Shown here piece after piece: positions 7,566 through 15,796 of a stretch of 33,348 nucleotides of DNA; the first letter of the stretch is position 1, and each line of letters begins with the position of its first letter. Below the pieces are notes generated by a model. The model had not been told where the DNA came from and ran no database searches. It worked only from the letters and a program-made list of their open reading frames with translations. Both the position numbers and the translations under genes were made by a program. Origin of the DNA: Halobacteriales archaeon QS_8_65_32 (lineage in GTDB: Archaea; Halobacteriota; Halobacteria; Halobacteriales; Halococcaceae); NCBI GenBank assembly GCA_003022925.1, contig PXRY01000013.1:17229-50576 (forward strand). The letters run 5' to 3'.

Positions 7566-8721
7566 ATGAGACGGCGTGCGTTTCTCGCGGGAACCGCTGG
7601 CGGTGCGGCACTGCTCGCCGGCCGTCAGGCCGAGCCCGTCGAGAGTGTGGACGAAGGCACGGGGGCAGGGACGGGAACCGACGCGAGTTCCGGCGGCGCG
7701 AACGGCACGACGGGCACGAACGGGACGGCCGTCGGGCCAAAGCGGCGGGAATCGAACGCTTCGTGTAGCGACGTACCCGCCGTACCTGGACGCGCCGAGC
7801 GTCAGTCCCGGCGGCTGGGTCAAAGAGGAGCTCGAGTCGACGACCGACTCTCGAATGGTTCGGGCCGGAGAACGGGATCAACTACTCCATCCAGCGCCAG
7901 CAGCGCGGCCAGCCGATCGAGGCCGACGCCTTTCCCGGCCGACCGTTGACGACCTCGTGCGCGCCGACGCCGCACTCGGCGACGGCGGGAGCGACCTGTT
8001 CAGAGAGGCGAACCCCGACGCGATCGGGAACTACGACGCGCTCGAGGAGGGCCTGGCGTTCGACTCCCAGAACCGGGTCGTCCCGACCGAGACTTCGTAT
8101 ATCAGCCTCGTCTACAGCCAAAACGACATCGACGCGCCCAAAACGCTCGACGACCTGCTCCGGCCGGCCTACGAGGGCGCGCTCCTCACCCAGGACCCGA
8201 CCCGGAGCGAGACGGGACTGGGCTTCCTGCTCCGGACGATCGAGAACAAAGGCGAGGACGACTACCTCGAGTACTGGTCGGCGCTGCAGGACAACGGCGT
8301 CCAGATCCTCGGATCGTGGTCGGACGCCTACGCGGCGTACTCGAACGGCGAGGCATCGATCGTGATGTCGTATGCGACCGACCAGGTCTTTGCCGCCCGG
8401 AGCGACGAGGACGTGAGTGAACACCTGGTCGCCTTTCCGAACAGCCAGAGCATCGCGTACATCGCGGGTATCGCCGGCTTCGCCGGGTCGGAAAACACCG
8501 AGCTCGTCGATCGGTTCACCGAGTTCATGCTCTCCCCGCGAGTGCAGTCGAAGGTCACCGTGCTCAACGTGGCCTTTCCGGTTGTGACGAACGCGAACCT
8601 GCCGGCGAACTTCGACGACCTGCCTCATGCCCCTCAGAAGACGATCAGTTACAGTTACGATCGGCTTTAAGCCGACCTGAACGACTGGCTCGACGCGTGG
8701 TCGAGGCAGGTCTCCGGATGA
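7566..8721 (+). pseudogene. Broken thiamine-type ABC transporter substrate-binding protein
   Basis: The gene once encoded a Tat-exported lipoprotein of the TbpA family. The N terminus MRRRAFLAGTAGGAALLAG is a twin-arginine signal, but the expected lipobox Cys is Arg. After residue ~57 the frame shifts to RVATYPPYLDAPSVSPGGW, then shifts again to WFGPENGINYSIQRQQRGQ, then returns to VDDLVRADAALGDGGSDLF and continues through VPTETSYISLVYSQND. A TAA at 8668 interrupts the last stretch, beyond which ADLNDWLDAWSRQ continues in frame to TGA 8719. This makes at least three frameshifts, one nonsense change and a lost lipid-anchor Cys. The substrate (thiamine) is inferred from family resemblance only. 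Confidence 0.8.
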
Positions 8722-8865
8722 GCGCGAGTCGAATCGAAGCCGAAGGGAATTCGAGCGTAACGAGCGTCCGAGCACCGGCGGGAGCGAGCGACCCGACGCG
8801 AGCGAGCGGTATCTCGGGCGACGCCTCGGGCCGGCGACGGCGATGGGCTGTATATTCCTGTTCGT
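8718..8865 (+). pseudogene. N-terminal stub of an ABC permease gene
   Basis: ATG 8718 overlaps the ancestral TGA of the binding-protein gene (ATGA), as expected for the permease start in such an operon. Only about 45 residues (starting MSASRIEAEGNSS) can be read before the sequence turns into the end of the ATPase gene. No transmembrane segment remains. The roughly 1.5 kb that would hold the permease and the front of the ATPase is missing. Confidence 0.5.
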
Positions 8866-8867
8866 GA

Positions 8868-9361
8868 CGAGCCCACGATCAGGAAGAAGCGCTCGCGATC
8901 TCCGATCGGGTCGCCGTCGTGCGCGCGCGGCGGATCGAGCAGGTCGTCGGTCCACGGAAGGTGTACCGTCACCCGGCGACCCGCTTCGTCGCAGAGTTCA
9001 TTGGCGACGACAATGTCTTCGAGGGACGGGTAACGAACGAGTTGGGTTCTGGAGGTGAAACGAAGGGGTCGGCGGCGAGCGTCGCAGTGGACGGAATCGA
9101 GGAGCGCTTCGAGATTCCGACGACAGCCACAATAGGCACAACGGTGACGTTCTGCGTCAGGCCCGGACGTCTGCGCGTCGGCGGCGGCGAGAACCGGTTT
9201 CAGGCACGGGTCGAGGGGTCGGAGTTCCTCGGCGACGTCACGCGGGTTCGCTTAGAGTACGACGGCCGGCCGATCGTGCTCCGGACGACCGATCGCGACC
9301 TGCCGACTGGGGAGGTCGAGCTCGGCTTCGATCCCACGAACGCTCACGTGATCGACGAGTG
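8868..9361 (+). pseudogene. C-terminal remnant of the thiamine-type ABC ATPase
   Basis: From about 8873 the frame reads HDQEEALAISDRVAVV, the H-loop and following helix of an importer ATPase, then IEQVVGPRKVYRHPATRFVAEFIGDDN and a TOBE-like regulatory domain ending at TGA 9359. Walker A, Q-loop, signature and Walker B are absent, so no ATPase can be made. The TOBE part is open from 8919 without lesions. Position 9050-9069 carries an ORB-like sequence, reported separately. Confidence 0.75.
9050..9069 (-). other. Single ORB-like element in the ABC ATPase remnant
   Basis: The plus strand reads TGGAGGTGAAACGAAGGGGT, identical to the right oriC1 ORB over 14 consecutive bases (TGAAACGAAGGGGT) and at 16 of 20 overall. 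The positions that differ are the CC/GG pairs of the half-site, so it may lack full binding. No inverted partner is nearby. Confidence 0.4.
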
Positions 9362-9461
9362 ACCGCGATCCGGGACGGCGGCAAGGGAGCGGGGCCGACG
9401 GCGATCGGGAACGGTGGTGGCGAGCGGAGGTGACAGCGGTGATCATAGGACGGCGGCGAAT

Positions 9462-9500
9462 GGATATGACGGCAGCGAACGGGTATGACGGCAGTGAGCG
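9462..9500 (+). repeat. Short tandem repeat, two ~19-bp units
   Basis: Two adjacent copies of GGRTATGACGGCAGYGARC occur between the ABC remnant and the methyltransferase gene, with a weaker third copy before them. They have no evident function. Confidence 0.5.
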
Positions 9501-9513
9501 TCTAAGGGCGACT

Positions 9514-10194
9514 TCAAGGGACGACGCCGACGGTCAGGAGGGTGCCGAACTCGCGATACCGTTCGACCATTGCCTCACGGGTCTCCCAGTCGTCGGTGGG
9601 AAAGGCGTCCGCGGGCGGGATCTCGACCTCCCGGTCGGGGATCGTATACTGGGACGCCACGCGAAAGCCTGCCTCGGCGAAGGCATTGCGGTACTCGGCC
9701 ATGTCCCAGCGGGTCATTGGGACATCGATGTTCCCCTGCCAGTCGTGCGACGCTTCGTTTTCCTCGTAGTAGTTCACCGCGCAGTGGAGCGTTCCGCCGG
9801 GCCGGAGGATTCGAGCGAGTTCCCTGAGCGTCCCGTCCGGGTCGGCGGCGTAGTAGAAGGCTTCCATCGAGAAGACGTGATCGACGCTGTCGGTAGCGAA
9901 CGGCAGCGCGCCGAAGTCACCCAGCAGGAAGGCAACGCCCGGATCGTCAGCGTATGAGCGGGCGTTTCGCACCATTTCGGGCGAGCCGTCGATCCCACAG
10001 ACGAACGAAACGGGCGTCGTCTCCCGGAGAACCCGGCCGACGTACCCGCTGCCGGACCCGAGGTCGACGACGACGTCGCCTGGTTCGATCGGAATCGACG
10101 CGAGAGCGTGTTTCGCGGTGTGCCAGTGGCGCTGTTCCATCCCGCGGTCGCGGCCGTCTGCGGCCCAGTCGTCGAACTCGCGTCTGACGCTCAT
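9514..10194 (-). CDS. SAM-dependent class I methyltransferase
   Basis: This 226-aa protein has a Rossmann methyltransferase fold. Motif I VVDLGSGSGYVGR (about residues 41-53) binds SAM, CGIDGSPEMV is the acidic loop after strand 2, FLLGDFGALPF is motif II/III, and LRPGGTLHCAV is the strand-5 signature. The substrate is unknown; relatives are annotated as methyltransferase type 11 or UbiE-like. I chose ATG 10194 (MSVRREFDDW) over the upstream in-frame start at 10254 because TTATTCC lies 20-26 bases before it and the extra 20 residues are not fold-like. The gene is intact although its neighbours on both sides are broken. Confidence 0.85.
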   Translation of the reverse strand: MSVRREFDDWAADGRDRGMEQRHWHTAKHALASIPIEPGDVVVDLGSGSGYVGRVLRETTPVSFVCGIDGSPEMVRNARSYADDPGVAFLLGDFGALPFATDSVDHVFSMEAFYYAADPDGTLRELARILRPGGTLHCAVNYYEENEASHDWQGNIDVPMTRWDMAEYRNAFAEAGFRVASQYTIPDREVEIPPADAFPTDDWETREAMVERYREFGTLLTVGVVP

Positions 10195-10442
10195 GGAGGG
10201 GAGTCGGCGAGAAGGAATAAGACCGGTTCGGCTCGCCGGTGAACACGAATACAAATACGAGTATACTGCGGCGAGCGTGAAGTATGCGAAGGGATCGGGT
10301 CGTTCGACCGTGGTTCGGTGGGAATCACGAAAGTCCCGTATTGCCGGGAGTTCCGTACTGCCGTCGAGTGTGGTGAACCGCGTCGTAGCGAGCCGGGTCG
10401 TGTCGTGACGCTTTTCGAGTGGGGGTTCGGAGCGTCGGGCGG

Positions 10443-10878
10443 ATGGTCAGCGGTCGGAACGAGAGGCGGCGGTTCAAGCTCGCCGACACCGCCCAGCAGA
10501 TCGTCGGCGGGGTCCTGTTCGCGGGATCGTTCGTCGTCACCGAGGAGGTGTGGGCGCTCGCGCGGAACATGTCGTCGGTACAGTCGGCACTCATCGTCGG
10601 GATCGTCGCGGCCGTCGGCTACGCGAGCCTCTATAAGGCGGACCCCAACCGCGACCCCGATCGCAAGCGCGACATCGGGGGAATCCCGCTCCGATTCCTC
10701 TCGCTGATGGGGGTTATCCTTCGGCGCGGTGGCGGTGCTCGCGCTGACGCTCGGCGCACCGGGGACCTTTCTCTCGGATCTGCCCGGCGACGAGTGGGCG
10801 CTCGTCACGATACGAGCGGTGAGCATCGGGGCGATCTTCAGCGTGATCGGCGCGGCGACTGCCGACAGCGTGTTCTGA
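10443..10878 (+). pseudogene. DUF2391-family integral membrane protein, frameshifted
   Basis: ATG 10443 opens MVSGRNERRRFKLADTAQQI and a first membrane segment (IVGGVLFAGSFVVT), followed by a second one. The frame is lost near 10711 in a run of five G. Removing one G gives MGLSFGAVAVLALTLGAP and a third and fourth hydrophobic segment ending in ADSVF and TGA 10876. The span of 436 bases is one base over a multiple of three, so one inserted base explains everything. TTTT at 10412-10415 is a plausible TATA box. A homopolymer sequencing error is a real alternative to a mutation. Confidence 0.75.
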
Positions 10879-10917
10879 ACGCCTCGATTCTGAAGTCCGG
10901 GGTGTCCTCGTCGACAG

Positions 10918-11202
10918 TTATCCCTCGGTGTCGTCTCGATTCTCGACCCACCGCAGCAGCGGTTTCAGCAACTCACAGAGCTCCGTCCCCTCGTCGGTGA
11001 GGTCGTACTCGACGCGCGGCGGGATCTCCGCGTAGCGCTCACGCATGAGTAGTCCGGCGTCGGTCAGTTCGTCTAAACGTGTCGAGAGCGTCGAGGTGCT
11101 CACCTCGCCGAAGGCGCTCTCGATCTCGCCGTACCGCACCGGCCCGAGAGCGCCGACGACACAGACGACTTCGATCACGTACTTCCGGCTGAGGAGGTCC
11201 AC
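10918..11202 (-). CDS. HxlR-type winged-helix transcriptional regulator, start unclear
   Basis: The 94 residues from GTG 11202 form a winged helix: DLLSRKYVIEVVCVVGALGPVRY (helix 1-2), then AFGEVSTSTLSTRLDEL (recognition helix) and the wing RVEYDLTDEG. HxlR proteins usually have a Cys-Pro before the first helix, and here the same frame upstream of the GTG reads YYCPLGGVVDLL, so homology extends beyond the only available start. No ATG, GTG or TTG was found in about 150 bases further upstream. Either the GTG is used and the Cys is lost, or the original start has been mutated. The gene converges with the DUF2391 remnant. Confidence 0.7.
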   Translation of the reverse strand: MDLLSRKYVIEVVCVVGALGPVRYGEIESAFGEVSTSTLSTRLDELTDAGLLMRERYAEIPPRVEYDLTDEGTELCELLKPLLRWVENRDDTEG

Positions 11203-11421
11203 GACACCGCCGAGCGGACAGTAGTATCTCGACGTCTCGCCGCCGTACGAACGGACGCGCCTAACCGTTACCGGACCCGAGGGAACGAAAGCGGCGTTCG
11301 ACGACGGTCTGCTCGACCGATTGGAACCCGACGCGGAGTAGTCACTGCCGGTCGGGTGTCCTCGCTCGACTCGCCCCCTTACTGCCTGAAGCCGACATGA
11401 GCGAGCGAGCTATCGGTCAAG

Positions 11422-11428
11422 AATTAAG
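11422..11428 (+). promoter_or_regulatory. TATA-like box of the RecA/KaiC-like gene
   Basis: AATTAAG lies 24-30 bases before ATG 11452, the leaderless spacing. Confidence 0.5.
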
Positions 11429-11451
11429 TCGGCGCGGACCGGCCCGCGGAT

Positions 11452-12030
11452 ATGGACTATCGTCTGGAAGTCGAGGACACGCCCGATACGATTGCCGGTG
11501 GGACCGGCGTGGTGCTCGTACATCCGAGCACCGGCGAGACCGACCGGATCGATACCGACTTCCTGAAGACCGACACCGACTCGTTTCTCGTGATCTCGAC
11601 GCGGACGACCGCCCGCGAGGTCGAGCAGAAATTGGAGCACTACGATGTCGATCGTTCGCGGGCAACGATCTTAGATGCTTTGAGCGTCGAACGGGGGTAC
11701 TCCCGGCGCAGCGGCGAGGGGATCCACTACGTCTCCTCGCCCGACGATTTAGAGGGTATCGTCGACGTAACGAGGGAGTTCCTCGACGAACACAATGGAA
11801 AGCTACGGGTGAGCGTCGATTCGGTGACCGAAATGGCCTACTACGCCGACGAGGAACGGACGAAAGAGGCCGTTACTGAGATCCTCTCGCTGCTTCGAAA
11901 CCACGACGCCGTCGGGCTCTTTCACCTCGCAGAGGAGGTCCACACCGAGGAAGTACTAAAGGGATATCGCGAGTTGTTCGACGGCACCATCACCCTCGAA
12001 GAGGACAACGGCGTTCGCGGCGACTTCTGA
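11452..12030 (+). CDS. Haloarchaeal RecA/KaiC-like protein of unknown function (DUF7090-type)
   Basis: This 192-aa protein looks like a minimal, nucleotide-site-free RecA/KaiC-fold domain found widely in haloarchaea. The first strand region GGTGVVLVHPSTGETDRIDTDF lacks a P-loop Lys-Thr/Ser. Later strands carry FLVISTRTTAREVEQKLEHY, then VSVDSVTEMAYY in the Walker-B-like position and AVGLFHLAEEVH. Such domains are often scaffolds or regulators; no biochemical role is established that I can name. It appears intact and transcribed alone. The DUF number is from memory and should be treated as tentative. Confidence 0.65.
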   Translation: MDYRLEVEDTPDTIAGGTGVVLVHPSTGETDRIDTDFLKTDTDSFLVISTRTTAREVEQKLEHYDVDRSRATILDALSVERGYSRRSGEGIHYVSSPDDLEGIVDVTREFLDEHNGKLRVSVDSVTEMAYYADEERTKEAVTEILSLLRNHDAVGLFHLAEEVHTEEVLKGYRELFDGTITLEEDNGVRGDF

Positions 12031-12140
12031 ACTCGATAGCCTCGTCGAAGCCTCCGTGTCCCCAGGGCTCCGATCGGACGATCTCGAAACGTTCTCCCGA
12101 TCGGTCGTATGTTCACGAGGGAGGCTGGAAATCGATCGAG

Positions 12141-12149
12141 TATACATAA
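12141..12149 (+). promoter_or_regulatory. TATA box before the 12180 pseudogene
   Basis: TATACATAA lies 31-39 bases before the GTG at 12180. It is a good archaeal TATA box retained in front of a gene that is now broken. Confidence 0.45.
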
Positions 12150-12179
12150 CTACGTAAGTACGGAGCATACGAACACGAA

Positions 12180-12756
12180 GTGTCCGAGGAACGAGAAGCG
12201 CAAGGGACCGGCGAACCGATCACTGTCAGCGAAACGCTCGGTCCGGAGCGCTACCGCGACGCGAGCGAGGCGACGTATCTCGAAGCGACCCACGAAGTTC
12301 GTTTCGTCACCGATTACGAGCGATCCGACGACGAGTCACAGTCACGCGACCCCTTCGCAGCGTTCGACGACCTGGGCGAACCGATCTACGACACGCTTCC
12401 CTTCGAGCGATGGGCCGAAGAGGAGTGTAGCACCGTCGTCGCGAAGCACGTCGGCTGGGTCACTCGAAGCCGATTAGGAAACCCGGAGGAGGCCAGGAAA
12501 TCCATACGAAGAAGAGATGATGCTGGGGACTCGGCGGCCAGCAGCGGACGGGGAAGCGTGCTCGGAAGTCGAACTGGCTCTCACCTGGACGCTCACGACG
12601 CATGTCGACGACGACAGTAGGCGGACATTGAATCCACCGGTCGCGTTCGAGGCGGTCGTGGCCGCTACCCCGGCGACGGCGACCATGTCGATTTCCTTCG
12701 CGGGTCAGGAATACACGACCACGTTGCCAGCGGTGGTCGTCGAGGAAACCAAGTAA
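12180..12756 (+). pseudogene. Uncharacterised protein, frameshifted (paralogue of 14202-14825)
   Basis: GTG 12180 opens MSEEREAQGTGEPITVSETL. The central stretch LPFERWAEEECSTVVAKHVG and TRSRLG is followed by a frame change near 12480-12520. The other frame then reads VELALTWTLTTHVDDDSRR and PVAFEAVVAATPATATMSI, ending TAA 12754. The conserved core LPFxxWxxxxC...AK...RLG and the C-terminal beta stretch (ATATMSISFAGQEYTTTL) align by eye with the broken gene at 14202. I do not recognise the family; the C-terminal part looks like an immunoglobulin-like beta domain. The 5' part has no signal peptide. Confidence 0.55.
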
Positions 12757-12782
12757 CTACCCGCTCGGGCCGCCGAGTTCCT

Positions 12783-13250
12783 TCCGAGGAACCTCCCGAA
12801 GTCGGTGGCGAGTACGGGTCGATCGCGGACGCGAACGAAGTGCTGCCGTTCGAGTTCCGCGGGCCGACCGATTTGCCGGACGGATACGGCGTGACGTAGA
12901 TCGCCGTAAGCGAACCGTCGTGGTTCGCCGGTTACAGCGGTCGAATCGTCTATAGCAGCGACCACGGCGATCACGCCGACGACTTGATCGTGACGGCTAA
13001 ATCGGCCGACGACCCGGATGCCCCAGGGCATCCGTACGGCGTCGACTGCGAGATCACGGTGAACGGACGGCCAGGCACCTATGCGCGAACCGACGACGAG
13101 ATCGTCGGGTCGCCCCCGCCGGGTATCTCCGATCCAGCCGAGTTGCAGAACGGAATTCTCGAATCCATCGACATCACTGGGACCTACTATTACATGAACG
13201 GACCGTTCGACAGGGGGGAGCTCGTCCGGATAGCGGAGTCGATCGGGTAG
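12783..13250 (+). pseudogene. DUF4367-like domain remnant with in-frame stop
   Basis: One continuous frame reads SIADANEVLPFEFRGPTDLP, then a TAG at 12897, then IAVSEPSWFAGYSGRIVYSS and on to YYMNGPFDRGELVRIAESIG, ending at 13250. The pattern of a 'FxxPxxLPxGY' start and an ending in a GEL(I/V)RIAES helix fits the DUF4367 domain of secreted or lipoprotein-like proteins. The N-terminal signal and helical region that normally precede it are missing, because the preceding gene ends at 12756. It is therefore 5'-truncated as well as interrupted. An ORF starting at ATG 12984 could still make an 88-aa fragment. Confidence 0.6.
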
Positions 13251-13387
13251 CCGGGTTCGGGTCGTTACGCCGACCGAGCGTGCGGAGGAGTGTTCGCAAG
13301 GGTTTTCGAAACCGTTCGCCTCGCGGACCGATCAGGTCAGGACTTTTCAAAGACGGAATCCGTACGATCCGTTCAGGACGTGGTACC

Positions 13388-14043
13388 GTGAGCGAGTTCC
13401 GGACGAATCGGGGTCGGTGCATCGTCGCCGACGGACGGCTTCGGCTCGAATCGCGGTTCTGCGAGCGCTGGAAGCGGTACTACGAGGGGAGCAAAAGCGT
13501 CTTCGTGCTCATGGCGGCGTCTACGCTCTCGTTCGTCGGTCGGGTTGCGTACGACCTCGCGGTCGGCGGCGGGGAGTGGGTACGGATGTGGGTAGGCCAC
13601 TCTTCGTCGGGATCGCCGCGCTCGCGTATGCGATCGACTACCTCCGTGGATTCACCAGGCAAACGTCGATTCGGTTGAACCGGATCGAGCGGGTCGTCCC
13701 AGTACGGGGAGGGGTCCTTACCCAGCCGCGCCTGATCGTCCACTACCGGACGCACGACCGAACGGCGAGGCGGCGGATTACCCTGCCGTCGCGACACCTC
13801 TCCTACGGCGACGAGGAGTTCGAGAAAGCAAAGCGAGTCCTCGCCGAGCGCGGTCTCGGCGTCGAGTGGACCGATCCAGCCGAAAGGCTACGGAACTCGG
13901 ACGCTAGGGGAACGGATCGGAAGGGGGCAAGCGGGAGGCGTGCGAACACGAAAGAAACGGATGAACGATGTACTGACGCGAATACGGATGCGAGCACGGA
14001 CGCCGAGAACCCAGGAACGGTGACGAACGCCGAGTTGCGGTGA
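13388..14043 (+). pseudogene. Small membrane protein with C-terminal cytoplasmic domain, frameshifted
   Basis: GTG 13388 (MSEFRTNRGRCIVADGRL) leads into a first membrane segment SVFVLMAASTLSFVGRVAY. Near 13585-13600 the frame changes, and the second segment LFVGIAALAYAIDYL follows in another frame. After it comes a soluble region (SIRLNRIERVVPVRGGVLTQ, RRRITLPSRHLSYGDEEF) that looks like a PH-like or stress-responsive beta domain. The protein ends in a low-complexity Thr/Asp/Asn tail. The span is two bases over a multiple of three, so one missing base suffices. I do not recognise the family. GACTTTTCAAAG at about 13340 may be its promoter. Confidence 0.55.
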
Positions 14044-14201
14044 CGTTTGATACGCCCGCTCAATCGTCTACTTGCTCGAAGGTCGTCTCGGATCGGCCGA
14101 AATACGCATGCCGTACCGATCGGCATAGATCGGTTGATCGGGTTCGTATCATCGTCTCAGATGGACGCAAGATACTTGCCCGATAGTTACTACCGACAGA
14201 T

Positions 14202-14825
14202 ATGCACCGTCGAACGCTTCTCGCCGCAGCAGGGACTGTCCTCGTCTCGAGCTATGTCGCCAACACCACACCGAGCGCCGGCTCCGAGCAGGCCGACAGA
14301 GGCGCAAGCGCCATCGAAGCGCGTTCGAAATCGCTGGCCGGGCGAGTGTCGTCGGGACCGGTCCGATCTAAAGGTGAGTCGACCACGGTAACCGAAACGA
14401 TGAGCGACGGGGACCAACGAGAACATCGAATACGAGTCGGCCAACGGGACGTTTCGGGTCGGAGTGGCGGAGACTGCGGACGAAACCCGGTTCGAGATCG
14501 TCCCGTTCGCCGAATGGATGGCGATCGAATGCGCCGAAGCGGGAGCCAAGCGGGCCCGGGAGACGACTGTAGATCGACTCGGTACCGGCGGGTTCCACGC
14601 CAGTTCGGCGAACCTCCCGAAGAAATCGGAATCACTGGTCGTACTTCTCACGGTCGCCGACGATGGTGGGTGAACGGAACTGCCGATCCGGAGCCGGTAG
14701 CGCTCTGGCGACTCGTTCGCGTCGCGCCCCGATCGGTCGAAGCGACGATCTCGATCGACGGTGACAGTTATACGCGCACCGTTGCCGTGTTCGCAGAACC
14801 GGCGATCGACGCCGTGGCGGCCTGA
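14202..14825 (+). pseudogene. Secreted protein of unknown function, frameshifted (paralogue of 12180-12756)
   Basis: ATG 14202 starts MHRRTLLAAAGTVLVSSYVA, a signal peptide. Around 14400 the frame shifts, and a second frame carries NIEYESANGTFRVGVAETAD, VPFAEWMAIECAEAGAKRAR and VDRLGTGGF. At about 14660 it shifts back to the first frame for VALWRLVRVAPRSVEATISI and ends at TGA 14823. Because the two shifts compensate, a deceptive 207-aa open frame spans the whole gene, but its middle is nonsense. The core aligns with the broken gene at 12180, so these are two decayed members of one family. Confidence 0.6.
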
Positions 14826-14877
14826 GCGGATAGCGACCCGATAGTCGCTCGACCGACTCGACGACGGAACCTCGAAC

Positions 14878-15705
14878 TCACTCCTCTAACTGTTCGAAGG
14901 TCGTCTCGGCCCATTGCACCGCATAATCCGGGCCGTACTCGCGATACGCTTCAGTGTCGAGCGCGCCGAAGGGCGTCGGTATCTCGACGTCGTGTTTGAT
15001 TGCGCTACAGGCGAGTTCGGCCGCGTCGGCGAAGTCGGTCCGGCCGAGCGCAACGGCTTCGGGCAGGCCCGACAGCCTGGGTTCCAGTCGCTCGCCGGCG
15101 TCGCGCCAGGCCGCGTGTAAGTCGGGAGCCGATCCGTCCGACCCCTCTGATCTCTCCGACTCGTCCGACCTGCCGACCCCCTCCCACGCGGCGAACACCG
15201 GGCGGGTGTGAAGACCCACGTACGCCTCGTAGAGCGCAACGGCCAACTGATAGGTATCGGCGGGCGAGAGCGTCGTTGCCGCGTCGAGCGCTCGGTACGA
15301 CTCGGCGAAGAAGGGCAGGAAGTTCTCCGGGACGTCGAGGCCGACCTGGACGAGCGCCTCGGCAACGAGGAAGGAAACGAACTCGGGCGGCGAGCCTTCG
15401 AGTCGTGGTTTTACTAAGATAGTCGGCGGGTCGGTCTGTGTAGTCCAGGCAACGCCGCCGTCGCCGGGCATGCTGACCGTGAAATCCTCGCCCGCGTACG
15501 CGAAGACTTGGTCGGGTGCCGACGGCGGGAGCCACCCGGTCGGGTAGGTAGCGGGTGACAGCGAGTCGACGAACAGACCGAGGGATTCCGCGACCGCGGC
15601 CGGAAGCGTCTCGAAGTCCCGTTCGGCGTCGAGCACGACCGTCCCGGGGGCCTGTGCCGCGCGGACGTCGGCGAGCACGCTCGGGAGGTCGCGCTTCGCG
15701 AACAT
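14878..15705 (-). CDS. Conserved haloarchaeal protein of unknown function (DUF7089-type)
   Basis: The 275-aa protein is intact and acidic. Residues 1-115 look alpha/beta (DLPSVLADVRAAQAPGTVVL, then YPTGWLPPSAPDQVF), residues 120-190 are helical (FVSFLVAEALVQVGLDVPEN, FFAESYRALDAATTLSP), and a Ser/Asp/Glu-rich loop (RSDESERSEGSDGS) separates the last helical part. I see no catalytic motif. Its ATG (15705-15703) overlaps the TGA of a 29-aa membrane peptide gene, so the two are translationally coupled. The DUF number is tentative; relatives seem restricted to haloarchaea. Confidence 0.7.
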   Translation of the reverse strand: MFAKRDLPSVLADVRAAQAPGTVVLDAERDFETLPAAVAESLGLFVDSLSPATYPTGWLPPSAPDQVFAYAGEDFTVSMPGDGGVAWTTQTDPPTILVKPRLEGSPPEFVSFLVAEALVQVGLDVPENFLPFFAESYRALDAATTLSPADTYQLAVALYEAYVGLHTRPVFAAWEGVGRSDESERSEGSDGSAPDLHAAWRDAGERLEPRLSGLPEAVALGRTDFADAAELACSAIKHDVEIPTPFGALDTEAYREYGPDYAVQWAETTFEQLEE

Positions 15706-15794
15706 CAGACGAGGACCTCGACGAAAACGAGCACCAATGCGAGCAGGCCCGCGATGGCGACCGTCGAGACGACGATCCGGGTCGCTTGACTCAT
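15705..15794 (-). CDS. 29-aa single-pass membrane peptide
   Basis: ATG 15794 opens a 29-residue frame, MSQATRIVVSTVAIAGLL then ALVLVFVEVLV, ending in TGA whose last base is the first base of the next start codon. Almost the whole peptide is one hydrophobic helix. The stop/start overlap with the 275-aa gene and the clean membrane profile argue that it is real. It could anchor or co-regulate the downstream protein; that is inference. It starts two bases after the stop of the small lipoprotein gene, suggesting a three-gene operon. Confidence 0.6.
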   Translation of the reverse strand: MSQATRIVVSTVAIAGLLALVLVFVEVLV

Positions 15795-15796
15795 GC

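Noticed and set aside
9462-9500. Possible CRISPR or large satellite
   Set aside because: There are only two adjacent 19-base units with no spacers.
14202-14825. Treating the 207-aa open frame as an intact gene
   Set aside because: Its middle third has no coding character, whereas another frame carries the conserved family core. Two compensating frameshifts explain the open frame.
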